Shown in pieces: positions 35,373-44,157 of a DNA stretch of 64,000 nt. The first letter of the stretch is position 1, and every line of letters begins with the position of its first letter. This DNA comes from Paraglaciecola sp. 20A4 (GTDB taxonomy: Bacteria; Pseudomonadota; Gammaproteobacteria; Enterobacterales; Alteromonadaceae): positions 28,542 to 92,541 of the forward strand of contig NZ_WTPY01000017.1 of assembly GCF_011378905.1 (NCBI RefSeq), given 5' to 3'. Position numbers and translations under genes: made by a program. The notes under the pieces are model-generated. The model was not told the DNA's origin and did not search any database. It saw nothing but the letters and a program-made list of their open reading frames with translations.

Positions 35373-36389
35373 TTACATATAATCGCGGATTAACACCTCA
35401 GCGATTTGAATGCTGTTCGTTGCTGCACCCTTACGTACGTTGTCAGAAACCACCCACATATTTAAACCATTAGGATGGCTGATATCATTTCGTACACGGC
35501 CAACAAACACGTCGTCTTTGCCACTTGCATCGCCTACCTGGGTAGGAAATTCATTCGCTTCAGCTTTCAAAACGATACCGGGCGCATTAGCTAATAATGC
35601 TTTAGCATCTTGTGCATCAATTGGCGTGCGCGTTTCAATATGAATCGCTTCGCCATGACCATAAAATACAGGCACACGAACTGCCGTTGCGTTTACGCGA
35701 ATGCTCTCATCCCCTAAAATTTTCTGAGTCTCCCAGACCATTTTCATTTCTTCTTTGGTGTAATCGTTATCTAAAAACACATCAATTTGTGGAATAACGT
35801 TAAACGCGATTTGACGACTAAATACGTCTGGCTTTGCTTCTTGACCATTTAACAGTGCCGCGGTTTGTTTCGCGAGCTCGTCGATAGATTCTTTACCACC
35901 ACCCGATACCGACTGATAAGTACAAACATTAATACGCTCTATGCCAACCGCATCATGAATGGGTTTCAATGCAACCATCATCTGAATAGTTGAACAGTTT
36001 GGGTTAGCAATAATGTTACGGTTACGAAAATCGGCTAAAGCGTGCGGGTTAACTTCAGGCACTACCAGTGGAATATCTGCTTCATAACGATAGTGAGACG
36101 TATTGTCGATCACAACACAACCTGCTTCAGCCGCTATAGGAGCGAACTTTTCAGAAACACTGCCACCAGCTGAAAAGAAACCTAATTGTACTAAGCTCCA
36201 GTCAAAGGTGTCTGCGTCTAACACGGTAATCTCTTCACCTTTAAACGTCACCTTACCTCCTGCTGAGCGTGAACTCGCTAATGGATAAAGTTTGTTGACC
36301 GGAAATCCTCGTTGCTGAAGAATTTCTATCATATGTTGTCCTACTAAACCTGTAGCACCCAACACGGCGACATCAAAAGACCGAGACAT
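35373..36389 (-). CDS. asd: Aspartate-semialdehyde dehydrogenase
   Basis: A 338-residue NADP-dependent enzyme that makes aspartate semialdehyde from aspartyl phosphate, the branch point to lysine/diaminopimelate, threonine and methionine. The nucleotide motif GATGLVGQ is at residues 11-18. The catalytic Cys132 sits in NPNCSTIQ, and later segments QIAFNVIPQID and RVPVFYGHGE match the family. pdxB lies 38 bases upstream and fimV downstream, the order known from other Alteromonadales and Pseudomonas. Confidence 0.97.
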   Translation of the reverse strand: MSRSFDVAVLGATGLVGQHMIEILQQRGFPVNKLYPLASSRSAGGKVTFKGEEITVLDADTFDWSLVQLGFFSAGGSVSEKFAPIAAEAGCVVIDNTSHYRYEADIPLVVPEVNPHALADFRNRNIIANPNCSTIQMMVALKPIHDAVGIERINVCTYQSVSGGGKESIDELAKQTAALLNGQEAKPDVFSRQIAFNVIPQIDVFLDNDYTKEEMKMVWETQKILGDESIRVNATAVRVPVFYGHGEAIHIETRTPIDAQDAKALLANAPGIVLKAEANEFPTQVGDASGKDDVFVGRVRNDISHPNGLNMWVVSDNVRKGAATNSIQIAEVLIRDYM

Positions 36390-36427
36390 GTAGCATAACT
36401 CCTAAAAAGTGAATGTTTGTTTATATA

Positions 36428-37552
36428 TTATTTACGGTTAAATCCGAGAGCGTAGATTGCCTCTGATTCAGGATAATTTCCAGCATTTACGCTTAGTGCA
36501 GCGAATTCTCTTCGAATAGAATAGTTTTTTCGGATATATCTAAATTGATCCGGCTGATGAATGCTCTCTTTAAACAGTTTTGAATCATTACGAATGTCGT
36601 ACACACTGAGCACCAATGCACTAAATAGCGCTTGCCCGCGCAACGTTTCGTCAACACGAATACTATCAGGCTGCGGAACAGGCAAATAGTCGCTAAGTTT
36701 TTTGCTTGGGGACAAACCGAACTGCTTGCACACCTGTTGATAAAGCATTTCGGTACCCCGAGCTTTCCCTTCAACGGTATGCCCAGCAATGTGGGCAGTG
36801 GCAAGCGCAATATAAGGTACCAGCGCTTGGTCAATATTCGGTTCATTTTCCCACACATCTAACACAACGTTTAGCTTTTTTCCGGCTTCGAAGTTGGCTA
36901 ATAGTGATTTATTATCAACAACTTCACCGCGACAGGCATTAATTAACAATTGCGTTTCAGTAAGCATTTCTAAACGCTTAGCGTCGAACATATGGGCCGT
37001 ATTGTATTTGCCTCCTTCAATTAAAGGAACATGTAAACTGATTATGTCACATTGCATAATTTGCGACATATCAACGAAATCACGTGAGTCACCGGCATCA
37101 TCTAACGGCGGATCACATAACAAATGTTGTATCCCTAAGGCCGTTAATTTGGCACTTAAGCTAGTACCCACATGCCCAACACCAACAATACCGACAGTTT
37201 TTTCGCTTAACTGCCAGTCTAGTTTCTCAGCCATGACGTATAGCGCACTTAATACGTATTCAGCAACCGCAACGGCATTACAACCTGCTGCAGAATGAAG
37301 ACCTAACCCTCGGCTACGTATATAATTCGCATCCAAATGGTTGGTGCCAGCCGTCGCGGTACCCACGTAACGAATGTTGTGATTCAAATCCAATAGCTGC
37401 GCATTGACCTTTGTGGTCGAACGTACCAACAACACATCAGCATCGGCAACAAGGTCTGCATCAACGTCTTTATGAGAAAAAACGTGGCATTCGCCTAATT
37501 CAGAAAAAAATTCGTCCGCGTAGGGCAAGCTATCTTCATAATAAATTTTCAA
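36428..37552 (-). CDS. pdxB: Erythronate-4-phosphate dehydrogenase
   Basis: A 374-residue NAD-dependent D-2-hydroxyacid dehydrogenase for the second step of the DXP-dependent pyridoxal phosphate pathway. Family segments include YYEDSLPYADEFF at the N-terminus, VRSTTKVN, the Rossmann motif GIVGVGHVGTSL at about 121-132, NACRGEVVDN and TAHIAGHTVEGKARGTEM with the catalytic histidine. The C-terminal PdxB dimerisation domain is present. It is probably cotranscribed with asd. Confidence 0.97.
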   Translation of the reverse strand: MKIYYEDSLPYADEFFSELGECHVFSHKDVDADLVADADVLLVRSTTKVNAQLLDLNHNIRYVGTATAGTNHLDANYIRSRGLGLHSAAGCNAVAVAEYVLSALYVMAEKLDWQLSEKTVGIVGVGHVGTSLSAKLTALGIQHLLCDPPLDDAGDSRDFVDMSQIMQCDIISLHVPLIEGGKYNTAHMFDAKRLEMLTETQLLINACRGEVVDNKSLLANFEAGKKLNVVLDVWENEPNIDQALVPYIALATAHIAGHTVEGKARGTEMLYQQVCKQFGLSPSKKLSDYLPVPQPDSIRVDETLRGQALFSALVLSVYDIRNDSKLFKESIHQPDQFRYIRKNYSIRREFAALSVNAGNYPESEAIYALGFNRK

Positions 37553-37778
37553 TTGGCTCTATCCCTAACTTTAACGCTAAAGCGCCGCATCAGCGCCCAA
37601 AAAAAGAGCGCAAGTATGCCACGGTGAATCCATAACCGAAATGCCCTGCAGCGACTTTTTATCGTCAATGACGAATGGTCTAATCACTTGATGACTAAAC
37701 CAAGTTCATATTTTGAGATGTCGTTAGGTGCCCATGTTAGATTTGCTACCCAATAACAGGAAGCTAACGAGATAGAAA

Positions 37779-38672
37779 TCAGCTATTTACGCGCACAAAT
37801 GCTTGGTATAACGCAGTGACTTTTTTAGGGGCTTCAAGTTGAGGGTAGTGCCCTACATCTAAGGCGTGCGTAGTTGCTTGCGGCAAAAGTATATTGAACT
37901 GGGTCAACATGTGCTGGCCAGATATAGGATCATGTACCCCATTTATAAAACACTGGGCAACCTGTGTATGCTGCATCGCGTTTATCCATCGCAAATTATG
38001 TACCTTACGCTCGTCTATATACGTAAGTAAACATGGTAATACTCGCCTCCCCTGTTTATGTTCTAGCAATCCATATAGCACGTCGATATGCGAAGCTTTA
38101 GGCTGACTATTAGGTCCAAAAATCTTACTGAAGCTTTGCTGTAAACTACGCTGACTCATAAAGCGTGCGATGAATGGCCCGATTGGGCTTTTAAGCAATT
38201 TCTGGGTCAATAAGGGTCGATGATAATCCGCAAACAGCCCACCATTTAGGTAACAAACGCTTTGAATATCAACGCTTGTTAGCTTATCAAAATGCCGAGT
38301 TAACAACTCTTGCGCAACCGAATCACCATAATCGTGGCAAAGAATATGACATTGCTTTATGCCCAACTGACCTAGTAGAGCCTCGATTACATCAGCTTGC
38401 TCTAACAAGCTGTAATTATGTACGTGGGGCTTATCCGATAAGCCGAAGCCCAGTAAATCAAAACTTAGCAAGCGATAATCTTTGCGTAACGTTTTCCACT
38501 GACCGTGCCAATCCCAAGCGGCACTGGGGAAACCATGGATCATGACAATCCAAGGCGCCTCGCTTTTAGCGGCAGTCTCATCTTGAGCAGTCCAATAGGC
38601 AATCTTATATTCGCCTACCTCAGCGTAGTTTGCGCTTTGCTGATACTGCTCGATACTGGGAAAGGCGCTCAT
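37779..38672 (-). CDS. Alpha/beta hydrolase, MEST/epoxide hydrolase-like
   Basis: A 297-residue cytosolic hydrolase. The oxyanion region HGFPSAAWDWHGQW and the segment FDLLGFGLSDKP are clear. The nucleophile elbow reads CHDYGDSVAQELL, so the nucleophile is an aspartate, as in haloalkane dehalogenases and epoxide hydrolases. The sequence is most like the MEST-type branch. The acid and histidine lie in NGVHDPISG and DVGHYPQLEAPK. Its ATG shares one base with the stop of the upstream aldolase gene (TAATG), so the two are translationally coupled. The substrate is unknown. Confidence 0.85.
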   Translation of the reverse strand: MSAFPSIEQYQQSANYAEVGEYKIAYWTAQDETAAKSEAPWIVMIHGFPSAAWDWHGQWKTLRKDYRLLSFDLLGFGLSDKPHVHNYSLLEQADVIEALLGQLGIKQCHILCHDYGDSVAQELLTRHFDKLTSVDIQSVCYLNGGLFADYHRPLLTQKLLKSPIGPFIARFMSQRSLQQSFSKIFGPNSQPKASHIDVLYGLLEHKQGRRVLPCLLTYIDERKVHNLRWINAMQHTQVAQCFINGVHDPISGQHMLTQFNILLPQATTHALDVGHYPQLEAPKKVTALYQAFVRVNS

Positions 38673-39424
38673 TATTGATCATAACCTGAGTTAGTACGAT
38701 CGAGTTTACGCAAAATACCAGGCCAAGCTAATGCGCCTCCCGCAGAGCGAGTCACTTGGTTCGCCTGGGCTTTTATCCCTGCTAAAATTTTCTCAGGAAT
38801 GTAGACCAGCTCTTGCGCTGATGCTTGTGCTTGGAGTTGAATTTCACAGGTTCGTTGCATTAAGAACATACCTAAAAATGCATCCGCAATCGTACCAGCA
38901 CATGTCAACAAACCATGGTTACGTAGAATCATAAAGTTGGTTGTACCTAAATCCGCTACCAAGCGCTTTTTCTCGTCAGGGTTCAAAGCAACGCCTTCGT
39001 AATCGTGATAGGACAATGAAGAAAGTACAAATAATGATTGCTGACTCAACGGTAACAAGCCTACTTTTTGAGTAGACACAGCAATCCCCGCAGTTGTATG
39101 CAAATGCATAACACATTGCGCATCTTCTCGCGCTTCGTGCACAGCACTATGAATAACAAAGCCGGCTGGATTAACGTCATACTCTGATTCCATCACCTTG
39201 TTGCCTTGCAAATCAACTTTTACCAAGCTCGACGCAGTGACTTCATCAAACATCATACCGTAAGGGTTGATTAAAAAGTGATGCTCAGGTCCTGGGATGC
39301 GAGCCGAAATGTGGGTAAAAACTAAATCGTCCCAGCCGTAATAGGCCACCATGCGATATGCTGCCGCTAAATCAATTCTTGTTTTCCATTCCTGCTCGCT
39401 TACTTGTTGTTTAACTGACTGCAT
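38672..39424 (-). CDS. Class II aldolase/adducin family protein
   Basis: A 250-residue cytosolic protein of the fuculose-phosphate aldolase fold. Metal-binding histidines are in MHLHTTAGIAVS and in NHGLLTCAG, and INPYGMMFDEVTASSLVKVD is the characteristic N-terminal block. Proteins of this subgroup have been annotated as aldolases, epimerases or decarboxylases; the substrate is not predictable. It is first in a two-gene unit with the MEST-like hydrolase and diverges from the Crp-family regulator. Confidence 0.9.
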   Translation of the reverse strand: MQSVKQQVSEQEWKTRIDLAAAYRMVAYYGWDDLVFTHISARIPGPEHHFLINPYGMMFDEVTASSLVKVDLQGNKVMESEYDVNPAGFVIHSAVHEAREDAQCVMHLHTTAGIAVSTQKVGLLPLSQQSLFVLSSLSYHDYEGVALNPDEKKRLVADLGTTNFMILRNHGLLTCAGTIADAFLGMFLMQRTCEIQLQAQASAQELVYIPEKILAGIKAQANQVTRSAGGALAWPGILRKLDRTNSGYDQ

Positions 39425-39487
39425 AAATTCACTTCTATTGATTGTTAATCTTGTGTCAACAATTTAGTCTACCTCTACCTTACAAAC

Positions 39488-39503
39488 TGTCGTCAATACG
39501 ACA
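39488..39503. promoter_or_regulatory. Crp-type palindrome TGTCG-N6-CGACA
   Basis: TGTCG-TCAATA-CGACA is a perfect two-fold site with Crp-family spacing. It lies 17 bases before the Crp-family gene and 63 bases before the divergent aldolase gene. The half-site TGTCG differs from the Crp half-site TGTGA and equals that reported for CooA. I infer that the adjacent regulator binds here. Confidence 0.55.
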
Positions 39504-39520
39504 ATCATCCGATAATACCT

Positions 39521-40213
39521 ATGCAACTTGATACTTTACGTCCTATTCTGAGCCATAGTCCGTGGTTTAAATCTCTTCCTCAGGACGTTATTGAGCAACT
39601 CGTCAATGCGGCAAAATTAAAACGCGTCGATGCCGGCCAACTTGTCTATCAGAAACATGATTTAGGTGATGGCTTATATTGTGTTATGTCAGGAAAAGTA
39701 CGTCTTAGCAATGTGACGCTTGAAGGTAAAGAACTCATACTCACTTGGATGCAGCCAGGTAATTGGTTTGGTGAAATATCATTATTCGATGGATTACCTC
39801 GCGCTCATGACGCACATGCAGACGAGCCATGCGAACTGCTCAAAATATCCAGTCTCGATTTCAAAATACTTCTCAAGCAACGTCCTGACCTTTACCCGCA
39901 TTTTATGCGCTTGTTATGTCAGCGAATTCGCACCACGTTTGCTTTTATCGATGAGACAGGCAGTTTATCTCTCAAGGGAAAATTATGTGGACGCATACTA
40001 TTGCTAGCGGAAGGTTTAGAACATCAAGCATCTGTTGAAAAAGGCGCAAGTTTACGAATTTCTCAAGAATCTTTGGCGTTAATGCTACACAGCTCTCGTC
40101 AAACAGTAAATAAACTGCTTCAAGAACTGCAACAGCAAGCTGTTATTAAGATTCATTATGGCCAGCTATATATATTAGATCACGCAAAGCTAAAGACCTT
40201 GTGCCAGATATAA
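39521..40213 (+). CDS. Crp/Fnr-family transcription regulator
   Basis: A 230-residue regulator. The N-terminal cyclic-nucleotide-binding-type barrel (residues 15-125) includes GLYCVMSGKVRL and PGNWFGEISLFDGLPRAHDAHA. The C-terminal winged helix has the recognition helix SSRQTVNKLLQEL, in which the Crp Arg180-Glu181 pair is Arg-Gln. No four-cysteine Fnr cluster is present, nor the heme ligands of CooA. Likely targets are its own promoter, the divergent aldolase-hydrolase genes or the copper receptor operon downstream. The effector is unknown. Confidence 0.88.
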   Translation: MQLDTLRPILSHSPWFKSLPQDVIEQLVNAAKLKRVDAGQLVYQKHDLGDGLYCVMSGKVRLSNVTLEGKELILTWMQPGNWFGEISLFDGLPRAHDAHADEPCELLKISSLDFKILLKQRPDLYPHFMRLLCQRIRTTFAFIDETGSLSLKGKLCGRILLLAEGLEHQASVEKGASLRISQESLALMLHSSRQTVNKLLQELQQQAVIKIHYGQLYILDHAKLKTLCQI

Positions 40214-40285
40214 TTTCATTTTTCCATAAGACATTCACAACAAAGTACCTCGCCAGACTGCGAATTAACTGACATCTTCGTTGCT

Positions 40286-40300
40286 GCGACAATTTGTCGC
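40286..40300. promoter_or_regulatory. RegR/RegA-type box upstream of the copper receptor operon
   Basis: GCGAC-AATTT-GTCGC lies 62 bases before the receptor ATG. It agrees at 14 of 15 positions with the Bradyrhizobium RegR box GNGRCRTTNNGNCGC. The operon encodes a RegA-like regulator, so autoregulation is likely. This is inference from the sequence match. Confidence 0.5.
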
Positions 40301-40362
40301 GTTTTCAACGTTGCTTGTACTTTATATACTCGGACGCAAATCACGTAACATTCAGATAGATA

Positions 40363-42525
40363 ATGCAAATTTCATCCTCTATGTCGTCATCCTGCTTGTA
40401 CTCTTTTTCTCCTATTGCGCTGGCCTTCAGTAGTATTTTCTCACTTGCTATACACGCCGAAGAACCTATTGAGGTAGTGGAGGTCAGTGGCCATCAACAA
40501 AAAAACGCTAACCAATTCGGCTCAGTTGATGACTTGTTAAAACAACAAGGTGTCGATTTCTCTGCAGCGGGGGGCATGTCAAGCCTACCCGTACTAAACG
40601 GTATGATGGGGGACCGAGTGAAAGTGTTGATTGATGGTGCAGATATCACAGCGTCTTGTGCCAATCACATGAACCCGCCGCTGTCGTATGTCTCAGCGAA
40701 TCAAGTACAAGTATTAAATGTGGTCGCGGGAATAAGTCCTGTGAGCGCAGGTGGCGACAACATTGCAGGCGTTATAAGCGTAAACGAGATCGCAGCTTTG
40801 TATATAGAGGGTAACGATATACGATGGCATTCAGGTTACGCATCGGCCCAATACCGCAGTAATAGTCAAGCAAATTCGATTGGCTTCGGTGCTCGTATGG
40901 CAAACCAATATTTTAGCCTTGATTACCAAGGTGCATATGAAGATGCTGAAAGTTACGAAGATGGTCATGGTGACAAGGTATTGGACTCGTTATACCGAGC
41001 ACAAAACCATGCGCTGACAGCTGCAATAAAAGACGATAAACAACAACTTGCCATTAAGCTTACCCATCAGAATATTCCGTTTCAGGGATTTCCAAATCAG
41101 TATATGGATATGACGGATAACAAAAGTTACGGCATTACCAGTTTATATCAGCGCCAACTAGATGACGGCAAATTTGAAGCCCAAGTCAACTGGCACGGCG
41201 TTAAACATGAGATGGGATTTTTCAGTGATGAAAAAACCGGCATGATGCCCATGAAAACAGATGCCGATGACTACAGTTATCGGCTGAACTGGCAGTTTAT
41301 TACCAGTAAAAATAATACTGTTAACGTTGGCCATGAATACTTTGATTATCAGCTGGATGATTGGTGGCCTGCTATAGAAGATTCAATGATGATGGGACCT
41401 AACGATTACCTCAATATTAATGGTGGAGAGCGTCAACGAATGGCTGTTTTTGCCGAAACAACCCAATTACTGAGTTCCAGTTGGTGGTTATCAGCAGGGA
41501 TTCGTCTAGAACATGTCAGCACGAATACCGGTGAAGTACAGGCCTATACCGAGGACTCATCAATGAGTATGGATATGAGCTCTATGAGTATGTCTATGGA
41601 TTCTGACATGCCCATAAGCACATTAAACAATAACGATGCGGCAGATATCTTCAATGCAATGAGTAGAAAACGCAGCGACACATTGCTCGATGCGACGCTT
41701 AGTGCTCGCTACCTGATTGATGCTAATCAACAAATAGAGTTTGGCTTCGCCCGTAAAAATCGCGCACCTAACTTGTACGAGCGTTACAGTTGGGGGGTCA
41801 GTACAATGGCCACCACCATGATAGGATGGTTCGGTGATGGTAACGGCTATATTGGTAATCCAAACCTCGCCCCTGAAACAGCCCACACCCTAAGCGCAAC
41901 ATATATTGACTCTGGAATAAATAATGATTGGCAGCTTAGTGCAAACCTCTGGTACACATCGGTAAAAGATTACATTGATGCCCAAGTTATTGATTCATTT
42001 AACAATACCTCGGTTGATATAGGTAAGCGAAATATCCTGCAATTTACCAACGTAGATGCAACCTTGTATGGGGTTAAACTGGCCGGCTCACTGCAACTAA
42101 GTGATTCTGAGACGTGGGGACAATGGCAATTAAACGCAGATATCAGCAGTACACGTGGAAAACGAGATAATAATAACGGAGACTTATACCAAATCGTACC
42201 TCTTAAATCGGCAGTAAGTATCGAACATCAATCGGGTGATTGGCAAAACTCGGTTGAATGGCAATGGGTGGCAAGTAAAAAAGACATTGATGACCGACGC
42301 TTAGAAAACACCACTAAAAGCTACCATTTAGTTAATTTGCACAGCAAACTTAATTGGCAGGACGTTACATTATCATTTGCTATCAACAATGTGCTTAACG
42401 CTTACTATGAATTACCCATGGGTGGCGTAAGCATTGCTGAATATAAAATGGACACCAGCCAAGGGTTTAACCAATTAGCGGGTGCGGGGCGGTCTGTTAA
42501 CATTGGCGTAAGTTACGCATTCTAG
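40363..42525 (+). CDS. TonB-dependent copper receptor, OprC/NosA-like
   Basis: A 720-residue outer-membrane receptor. A signal peptide ends in AIHAEE, a plug domain fills about residues 40-150 (VKVLIDGADI) and a 22-strand-type barrel ends in GVSYAF. The copper-binding features of Pseudomonas OprC are kept: a CxxxM motif at Cys99-Met103 (SCANHMNPP) and an HxM motif at His282-Met284 (KHEMGFF). A Met-rich external-loop segment lies at 401-416. It probably imports copper. The first of three genes with a RegB-like kinase and a RegA-like regulator. OprC and NosA are relatives; I do not assign a symbol. Confidence 0.85.
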   Translation: MQISSSMSSSCLYSFSPIALAFSSIFSLAIHAEEPIEVVEVSGHQQKNANQFGSVDDLLKQQGVDFSAAGGMSSLPVLNGMMGDRVKVLIDGADITASCANHMNPPLSYVSANQVQVLNVVAGISPVSAGGDNIAGVISVNEIAALYIEGNDIRWHSGYASAQYRSNSQANSIGFGARMANQYFSLDYQGAYEDAESYEDGHGDKVLDSLYRAQNHALTAAIKDDKQQLAIKLTHQNIPFQGFPNQYMDMTDNKSYGITSLYQRQLDDGKFEAQVNWHGVKHEMGFFSDEKTGMMPMKTDADDYSYRLNWQFITSKNNTVNVGHEYFDYQLDDWWPAIEDSMMMGPNDYLNINGGERQRMAVFAETTQLLSSSWWLSAGIRLEHVSTNTGEVQAYTEDSSMSMDMSSMSMSMDSDMPISTLNNNDAADIFNAMSRKRSDTLLDATLSARYLIDANQQIEFGFARKNRAPNLYERYSWGVSTMATTMIGWFGDGNGYIGNPNLAPETAHTLSATYIDSGINNDWQLSANLWYTSVKDYIDAQVIDSFNNTSVDIGKRNILQFTNVDATLYGVKLAGSLQLSDSETWGQWQLNADISSTRGKRDNNNGDLYQIVPLKSAVSIEHQSGDWQNSVEWQWVASKKDIDDRRLENTTKSYHLVNLHSKLNWQDVTLSFAINNVLNAYYELPMGGVSIAEYKMDTSQGFNQLAGAGRSVNIGVSYAF

Positions 42526-42560
42526 TATTGTTTTGCTCTTTAGCTAAGAGAGAGTAGAAA

Positions 42561-43634
42561 ATGTTGTTACTAATAGCAATGGCATTCAAACGCCAATTAC
42601 GCTTAAACCCTTGGTTAATGCTAATCTTGTTAACCTTGGAAGTCATCGGCATTAATATTCTGATCGCACTCAATGGCGCCGCAAGTAATCCGTATAATGC
42701 TGTTTTGCTGGTGCCCTTGGTATTGGCATTTATGTTACTTCCCTTAGCGCATGCCGGTGGGTTGTTACTATTAAGTATCATCGCACAGATAATACAAGTG
42801 CTATTGCTACCCGAGCAAGGCCATCATCAAGGGATGATGCAAGCGCATTCTTATGCCATGGTTGGCAGTTTTATTTTAACCAGTCTACTTATCGCCATCG
42901 TGGTGTGCTACTTCCATTATCAAATTGCCAATCGTGACGGTACGTTGCAGAAACTACGAGAGCGTCAACTGCGAGACGAGCAACTACTAGCGATAGGCAC
43001 CGCTGCAGCGCAGTTAACACACGATGTAGCGACACCGGCTCAATCTATCCGTCTGTTATTAGAAGAAGGCGAAGAACAACAGCGTTCACAAGAATGGCTT
43101 CATGCTTTAGATCTACAATTTCAACGCATTGAGCAACAATTACGTAATTGGCGAGAAGTCGCCGATGATGTGCGGGAACAACGCTTACATCGATATAAGG
43201 TAAACGAACTGACCCATTCGCTGCGCCAATTGCTGCAAATTTCTCGACCAGAAGCAGAAATACATTGGCAATCACAACACGAAGACGCGTTACACTTCAT
43301 TTTAGCTGATCGCACGCTACTACCAGCCCTTACTAGTGTCATCATTAACGCTTGCGAAGCTGCATTAAAAAGTACATGCAAACGTGTACTGGTAAACACA
43401 AGAATAAGTCGAATGGGTTGGTATTTACAAATAGACAACCAAGGAAAGAGCTTACCAGCGGACACTCTAGCATCCTTAGGAAGTCAGTTTTTACCCAGTC
43501 ATCAAGGCCACGGTATCGGCGCAGTTTTAACCAATGCCACCATTGAGAAATTTTCAGGGGAAGTAAACTGGCAATATAATGAGGGCACTATGACAACAAC
43601 AGTGTATCTACCTTTGGACAGCGGCTATGCATAA
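42561..43634 (+). CDS. RegB/PrrB-like redox sensor histidine kinase
   Basis: A 357-residue inner-membrane kinase. Four hydrophobic segments lie before residue 120. The segment GAASNPY at 39-45 resembles the quinone-binding motif GGxxNPF of RegB. The phosphorylated histidine is His154 in QLTHDVATP. The ATP-binding domain has an N box (IINACEAAL) and a G box (GHGIGAVL). The gene overlaps the response regulator by 8 bases, so the two form a coupled pair. By family it should sense the ubiquinone redox state; here it would link that state to copper uptake (inference). Confidence 0.85.
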   Translation: MLLLIAMAFKRQLRLNPWLMLILLTLEVIGINILIALNGAASNPYNAVLLVPLVLAFMLLPLAHAGGLLLLSIIAQIIQVLLLPEQGHHQGMMQAHSYAMVGSFILTSLLIAIVVCYFHYQIANRDGTLQKLRERQLRDEQLLAIGTAAAQLTHDVATPAQSIRLLLEEGEEQQRSQEWLHALDLQFQRIEQQLRNWREVADDVREQRLHRYKVNELTHSLRQLLQISRPEAEIHWQSQHEDALHFILADRTLLPALTSVIINACEAALKSTCKRVLVNTRISRMGWYLQIDNQGKSLPADTLASLGSQFLPSHQGHGIGAVLTNATIEKFSGEVNWQYNEGTMTTTVYLPLDSGYA

Positions 43635-44154
43635 CCTGATATTGATTGATGATGATAATGCGTTTTTAACTGTCTTGCAGCGTCGCTTACAACAAACGGG
43701 TTTCTTTAGCGTAAGTACCTACACCAATGTCAACGACGCCTTAGCAGAACCCAAATCGACAACCCACGGTATACTGCTCGACATGATGTTAGGCAGTGAA
43801 TCAGGGCTCGACAGTATCGTCGCCCTAAATAATCATTATCAACCGACCCATCTGATTATGCTGACCGGTTACGCCAGCATTGCCACAACGGTTGAAGCAA
43901 TGCGACGAGGCGCAACAGACTACATAACTAAGCCTGTGGGTTTCCAAGAACTGGTGCAGCGCTTTCAAGATGTGTCACCCTCGAAAAATGTTCCGCTAGC
44001 CAAACCGATGACTCCAGCCCAAGTAGAATGGGAGCACATTCAGCGAGTATTGCTTAGCCACCATGGTAATGTCAGTGCTACAGCAGAAGCCTTAGGCATG
44101 CATAGGCGTAGCCTACAGCGAAAACTGCAAAAATTTTCCCCCAGTAAAAATTAA
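43627..44154 (+). CDS. RegA/PrrA/ActR-family response regulator
   Basis: A 175-residue two-domain regulator. The receiver has acidic residues DDD at 8-10 and the phosphorylated Asp52 in LLDMMLG. The C-terminal Fis-type helix-turn-helix reads NVSATAEALGMHRRSLQRKLQK, the RegA signature. The upstream segment EWEHIQRVL also matches this family. Its likely site is the RegR-type box upstream of the receptor gene. It ends 3 bases from the convergent DUF1294 gene. Confidence 0.92.
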   Translation: MHNLILIDDDNAFLTVLQRRLQQTGFFSVSTYTNVNDALAEPKSTTHGILLDMMLGSESGLDSIVALNNHYQPTHLIMLTGYASIATTVEAMRRGATDYITKPVGFQELVQRFQDVSPSKNVPLAKPMTPAQVEWEHIQRVLLSHHGNVSATAEALGMHRRSLQRKLQKFSPSKN

Positions 44155-44157
44155 CAA

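Noticed and set aside
39521..40213. Identification of the Crp-family regulator as the CO sensor CooA
   Set aside because: The half-site and Arg-Gln pair match, but there is no N-terminal Pro2 and no evident Cys75/His77 heme ligands, and no CO-oxidation genes are nearby.
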